NCBI RefSeq assembly: GCF_003024155.1
Contig: NZ_CP028136.1
Coordinates: 4,092,001 to 4,156,000, forward strand
Direction of reading: 5' to 3'
From: Christiangramia fulva
GTDB taxonomy: Bacteria; Bacteroidota; Bacteroidia; Flavobacteriales; Flavobacteriaceae
DNA: 64,000 bases
Part shown: piece by piece, positions 61,892-64,000 of the stretch
Layout: the number at the start of each line of letters is the position of its first letter
Numbering within the stretch: position 1 is the first letter of the stretch
Translations under genes and position numbers: made by a program
Notes under the pieces: generated by a model
Seen by the model: only the letters and a program-made list of their open reading frames with translations
Database searches by the model: none
Told to the model about the DNA's origin: nothing

Positions 61892-64000
61892 TTAATTAAC
61901 TTTCTTTTTCTCCAATTCATAGGCTAACTCACCCAGGGTTCCAACAAGTGGATAGAAGAATAAAGTTTCGCTTATTTCTTCATCGCTTTCATTGCTTATT
62001 TCATCCAGTTTATTCTTTATCCCGGTTTTCAGCGCATTCACTTTTTTCTTGTTCAGGAAGTCTTCCGTAAAATCAAGGGAAGCCTTCTCTACTCCAAAGT
62101 TATCTCTGAAGGAATATGATTTATTCAACTTAAAGAAGAAATCCAGGAATTCATCAAAACTTCTTATTGCATCACTTTCAAATTCTTTCACTCTCTCGTA
62201 GCTTATTTTACTACCGTTATGGGATTGCAGCTCAGAATTAGTAATAAGGGTTGCTTTAATATCATCCAAATTTAACTGATGATTGTCTCCCATAGAAAGG
62301 CCTCCCTTACTTGAGATCTGTTTCGGGTTAGATGGTAATTTAATATCAATCTCGGGTAGAGAATCTAATTTAAAAACATTTTTAAATGATTCTGATGCCA
62401 GTCTTTTTAAACTTTCTTGACTGGAACTAGAGTCGATAATGGTTAAAAGTTTGGAAGCTGTTCCCGAAAAACTAATAACCCCGGGAACAGGAATGTCTTT
62501 CTTCTTAAGAAGTTGTGCTATATGATATAACTGACTCACATAGAAGATAAGGAAAATGACCTTAAAATCTGAATCGGTTTTTAGGAATCGAAGGAAATCA
62601 ACATCAACATTGCGATCATTCAACGATTTATTATCCTTAAGACTGAAGAAAGCGTTGATTACATCGTGGGATGAGTCACTGGCCTTTATCTTATTTACCG
62701 CCTCTATTAGTACTCTTTGATCGTTCTCTTCAAGTTTTTGGATAACTTTAGAATAGTACTTATTAACAAAGCCGTTGATATTAATGTTTCTATTAAAATT
62801 ATCTCCAAAAATTGCATCACCGGCAAACTTATATGAGCTGAATAAAATAGGTGCCTCTTCTCTATACACAGCTACATCAGAAGTTCCTCCGCCAATATCA
62901 ATAGATACCAAAGGTTTTTCCATAGCTGGTATCCCCTCAAATTTATAATAGTAATAGTATGGGGTTAAGCTTTCACAAACTTTTCTAATCCTGACTTTAT
63001 CACCTAAATAAGCGTGTATGATCTTTTCCCAGTCGCTTTCCATTAAATTCAATTGATGCTTAAGCATACTTGCAGGATAAGACCATGTAATTTCCAGATT
63101 ATCAATAGATCCACCATTCAATAAAGCTTTATTTCGTATGATTTTGATGAGCTCTTCAAAAAATGCAAAAAGCATTTTCTGATTTTCATTTGTCTTGCTA
63201 TTCCACTTTAAATTGGTCTTCACCTTCGATGATAGGTCAAAAGACTCTTTCTCGTATTTGAATGGTATACTGATGTTTGCCAACGAGAAAACCGGCTGGT
63301 TGAAATTTGTCTTTTTATGAAAATTAATGGCCGTTCTCTGAGGGAATTGATAATTGCCTTCTGCGTGGATCTCTTCTGGCATCAAATCGTCTCGTAAAGC
63401 TTTTAAATATCCTTCTTTAAGATCATTAAAGGCTATTAGACTTCCTATATGATATTTTTCGGATTTATCGATCTCTAAAGGCTGAGGCTTTCCTCCATCA
63501 ACAGAGTATTCTATATGAGTATTGGTTGTCCCAAAATCAATGGAAAAAGCAAACTCTGATGTTCCTCCTATTCGATCAAAGAATTGAGGAACCAAAATTC
63601 CTTTGGCGAAATCATGTTTAAGTTGAATGTAATCAAAGTTAGATTTGACTACATCTCCAAACATATTATAAGTTTCTTCCTCTTTAAACCTTCTTTGAAC
63701 TTTATGAATCTGATTGGTGGGAATTGGTTTATTCTCCTGATCAAAATATGTAAGTTCAAATCGATTATTATCGAATATAAAGTCGGCATCATATAAGGCA
63801 ACATTATATTCCGGATTTATAGATTGAGGAAAACTATAGAATGGGGTAATCCCTACATTAATTCTATTCTCTATAATTGCTCCCTTATTCGCTTTTTCGT
63901 TATACTCCGGCTTTTGGGCTTCATTTACTGGATTATTATATGTTCTCCTAAATGTAATATGATGACCTTTCTGTACTGGAACTCTTAGAATGGCTTCAAC
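61892..64000 (-). CDS. Hsp70/actin-fold ATPase with N-terminal extension (cut by window edge)
   Basis: The frame is open to base 64000, giving at least 702 residues. At least 145 residues precede the first nucleotide motif. The ATPase region has all three actin/Hsp70 signatures: phosphate-1 FSIDFGTTNTHIEY, phosphate-2 VSIDIGGGTSDVAVYRE and adenosine PGVISFSGTASKLL. The usual Hsp70 substrate-binding domain is not recognisable; the C-terminal 150 residues are helical. It is the upstream-most gene of the operon seen here and could be energised by the J-domain protein coded downstream. The N-terminus lies outside the window. Confidence 0.88.
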   Translation of the reverse strand, partial: VEAILRVPVQKGHHITFRRTYNNPVNEAQKPEYNEKANKGAIIENRINVGITPFYSFPQSINPEYNVALYDADFIFDNNRFELTYFDQENKPIPTNQIHKVQRRFKEEETYNMFGDVVKSNFDYIQLKHDFAKGILVPQFFDRIGGTSEFAFSIDFGTTNTHIEYSVDGGKPQPLEIDKSEKYHIGSLIAFNDLKEGYLKALRDDLMPEEIHAEGNYQFPQRTAINFHKKTNFNQPVFSLANISIPFKYEKESFDLSSKVKTNLKWNSKTNENQKMLFAFFEELIKIIRNKALLNGGSIDNLEITWSYPASMLKHQLNLMESDWEKIIHAYLGDKVRIRKVCESLTPYYYYYKFEGIPAMEKPLVSIDIGGGTSDVAVYREEAPILFSSYKFAGDAIFGDNFNRNININGFVNKYYSKVIQKLEENDQRVLIEAVNKIKASDSSHDVINAFFSLKDNKSLNDRNVDVDFLRFLKTDSDFKVIFLIFYVSQLYHIAQLLKKKDIPVPGVISFSGTASKLLTIIDSSSSQESLKRLASESFKNVFKLDSLPEIDIKLPSNPKQISSKGGLSMGDNHQLNLDDIKATLITNSELQSHNGSKISYERVKEFESDAIRSFDEFLDFFFKLNKSYSFRDNFGVEKASLDFTEDFLNKKKVNALKTGIKNKLDEISNESDEEISETLFFYPLVGTLGELAYELEKKKVN

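Noticed and set aside
53599..64000. Canonical Zorya type I or II system
   Set aside because: ZorA/ZorB-like genes are present but no ZorC, ZorD or ZorE-like gene is seen in the window; missing ones could lie beyond base 64000.
1..64000. CRISPR arrays, rRNA and tRNA genes
   Set aside because: No regularly spaced direct repeats with unique spacers and no tRNA cloverleaf or rRNA sequence was recognised by eye; the 557-bp tandem units are gene duplications.
61892..64000. Housekeeping DnaK
   Set aside because: The first nucleotide motif is preceded by at least 145 residues and no substrate-binding domain follows, unlike DnaK.

Overview
The window looks like a chromosome segment of a marine-type member of the Flavobacteriaceae (Bacteroidota), of the Gramella/Christiangramia or Salegentibacter kind. 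This is inferred from the low-GC DNA, the ftsK-lolA-lptF-ribBA order, a phosphoserine-phosphatase-like domain fused to SerA, many lipoproteins and AlgP/Tat-type exported proteins, and the lack of strong Shine-Dalgarno signals. No organism name can be read from the sequence itself. I saw no rRNA, tRNA or CRISPR array.

Bases 1-19,000 are ordinary core genome. They hold the FtsK C-terminus, LolA, an LptF/G permease, RibBA with a degenerate GTP cyclohydrolase II half, a nitroreductase, SanA/ElyC, a small membrane protein, a HAD phosphatase, an L,D-transpeptidase and a Tat-exported Gfo/Idh/MocA protein. A four-gene arsenic operon follows (arsR, DUF6428, arsC-like phosphatase, acr3); its pump gene acr3 is broken by a frameshift and a nonsense codon. 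An M3 peptidase lipoprotein, GapN and the SerB-like/SerA/ACT fusion complete this part.

Bases 19,000-31,900 hold a stress cluster (two DUF892 ferritin-like proteins, a DUF2383-like protein, a universal stress protein, two tiny membrane proteins too short for usual gene finders) with two copies of a hairpin-bearing intergenic repeat. Then come a giant AsmA-like protein, a small exported sulfur cluster (TsdA-like dihaem cytochrome, Tat-exported DsrE-like protein, DsrE protein), a YqiA-like esterase and a WYL regulator.

From about 31,900 to the right edge the window is a defence/accessory island. It begins with an AAA ATPase and a Cas4-like/DnaQ-like fused nuclease (DUF2779). On the minus strand lies a type I restriction operon, hsdM-hsdS-(GxxExxY x2)-DUF262-DUF262-hsdR-SANT protein. 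In it, the hsdS tail plus the GxxExxY gene is tandemly duplicated with an exact 557-bp period. The first DUF262 gene is cut by a complete 1,338-bp IS256-family element with an 8-bp target duplication.

The most interesting part is 53,600-64,000, a tightly packed minus-strand operon running off the right edge. It encodes an Hsp70/actin-fold ATPase with an N-terminal extension, a signal-peptide/transmembrane coiled-coil protein, an acidic membrane-anchored protein, and a MotA/ExbB-like protein with a long coiled-coil tail next to a MotB/OmpA-like protein (resembling ZorA/ZorB of Zorya). It continues with an exported trypsin-like protease lipoprotein, an exported staphylococcal-nuclease-like lipoprotein, a small membrane protein and two membrane-anchored J-domain proteins, one without the HPD motif. 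I propose this as a candidate undescribed envelope-spanning conflict system that combines an ion-driven motor, a chaperone pair and exported hydrolases. Downstream of it lie a decayed PH-SHOCT gene and a run of small exported proteins, one of them built from perfect 18-residue repeats.
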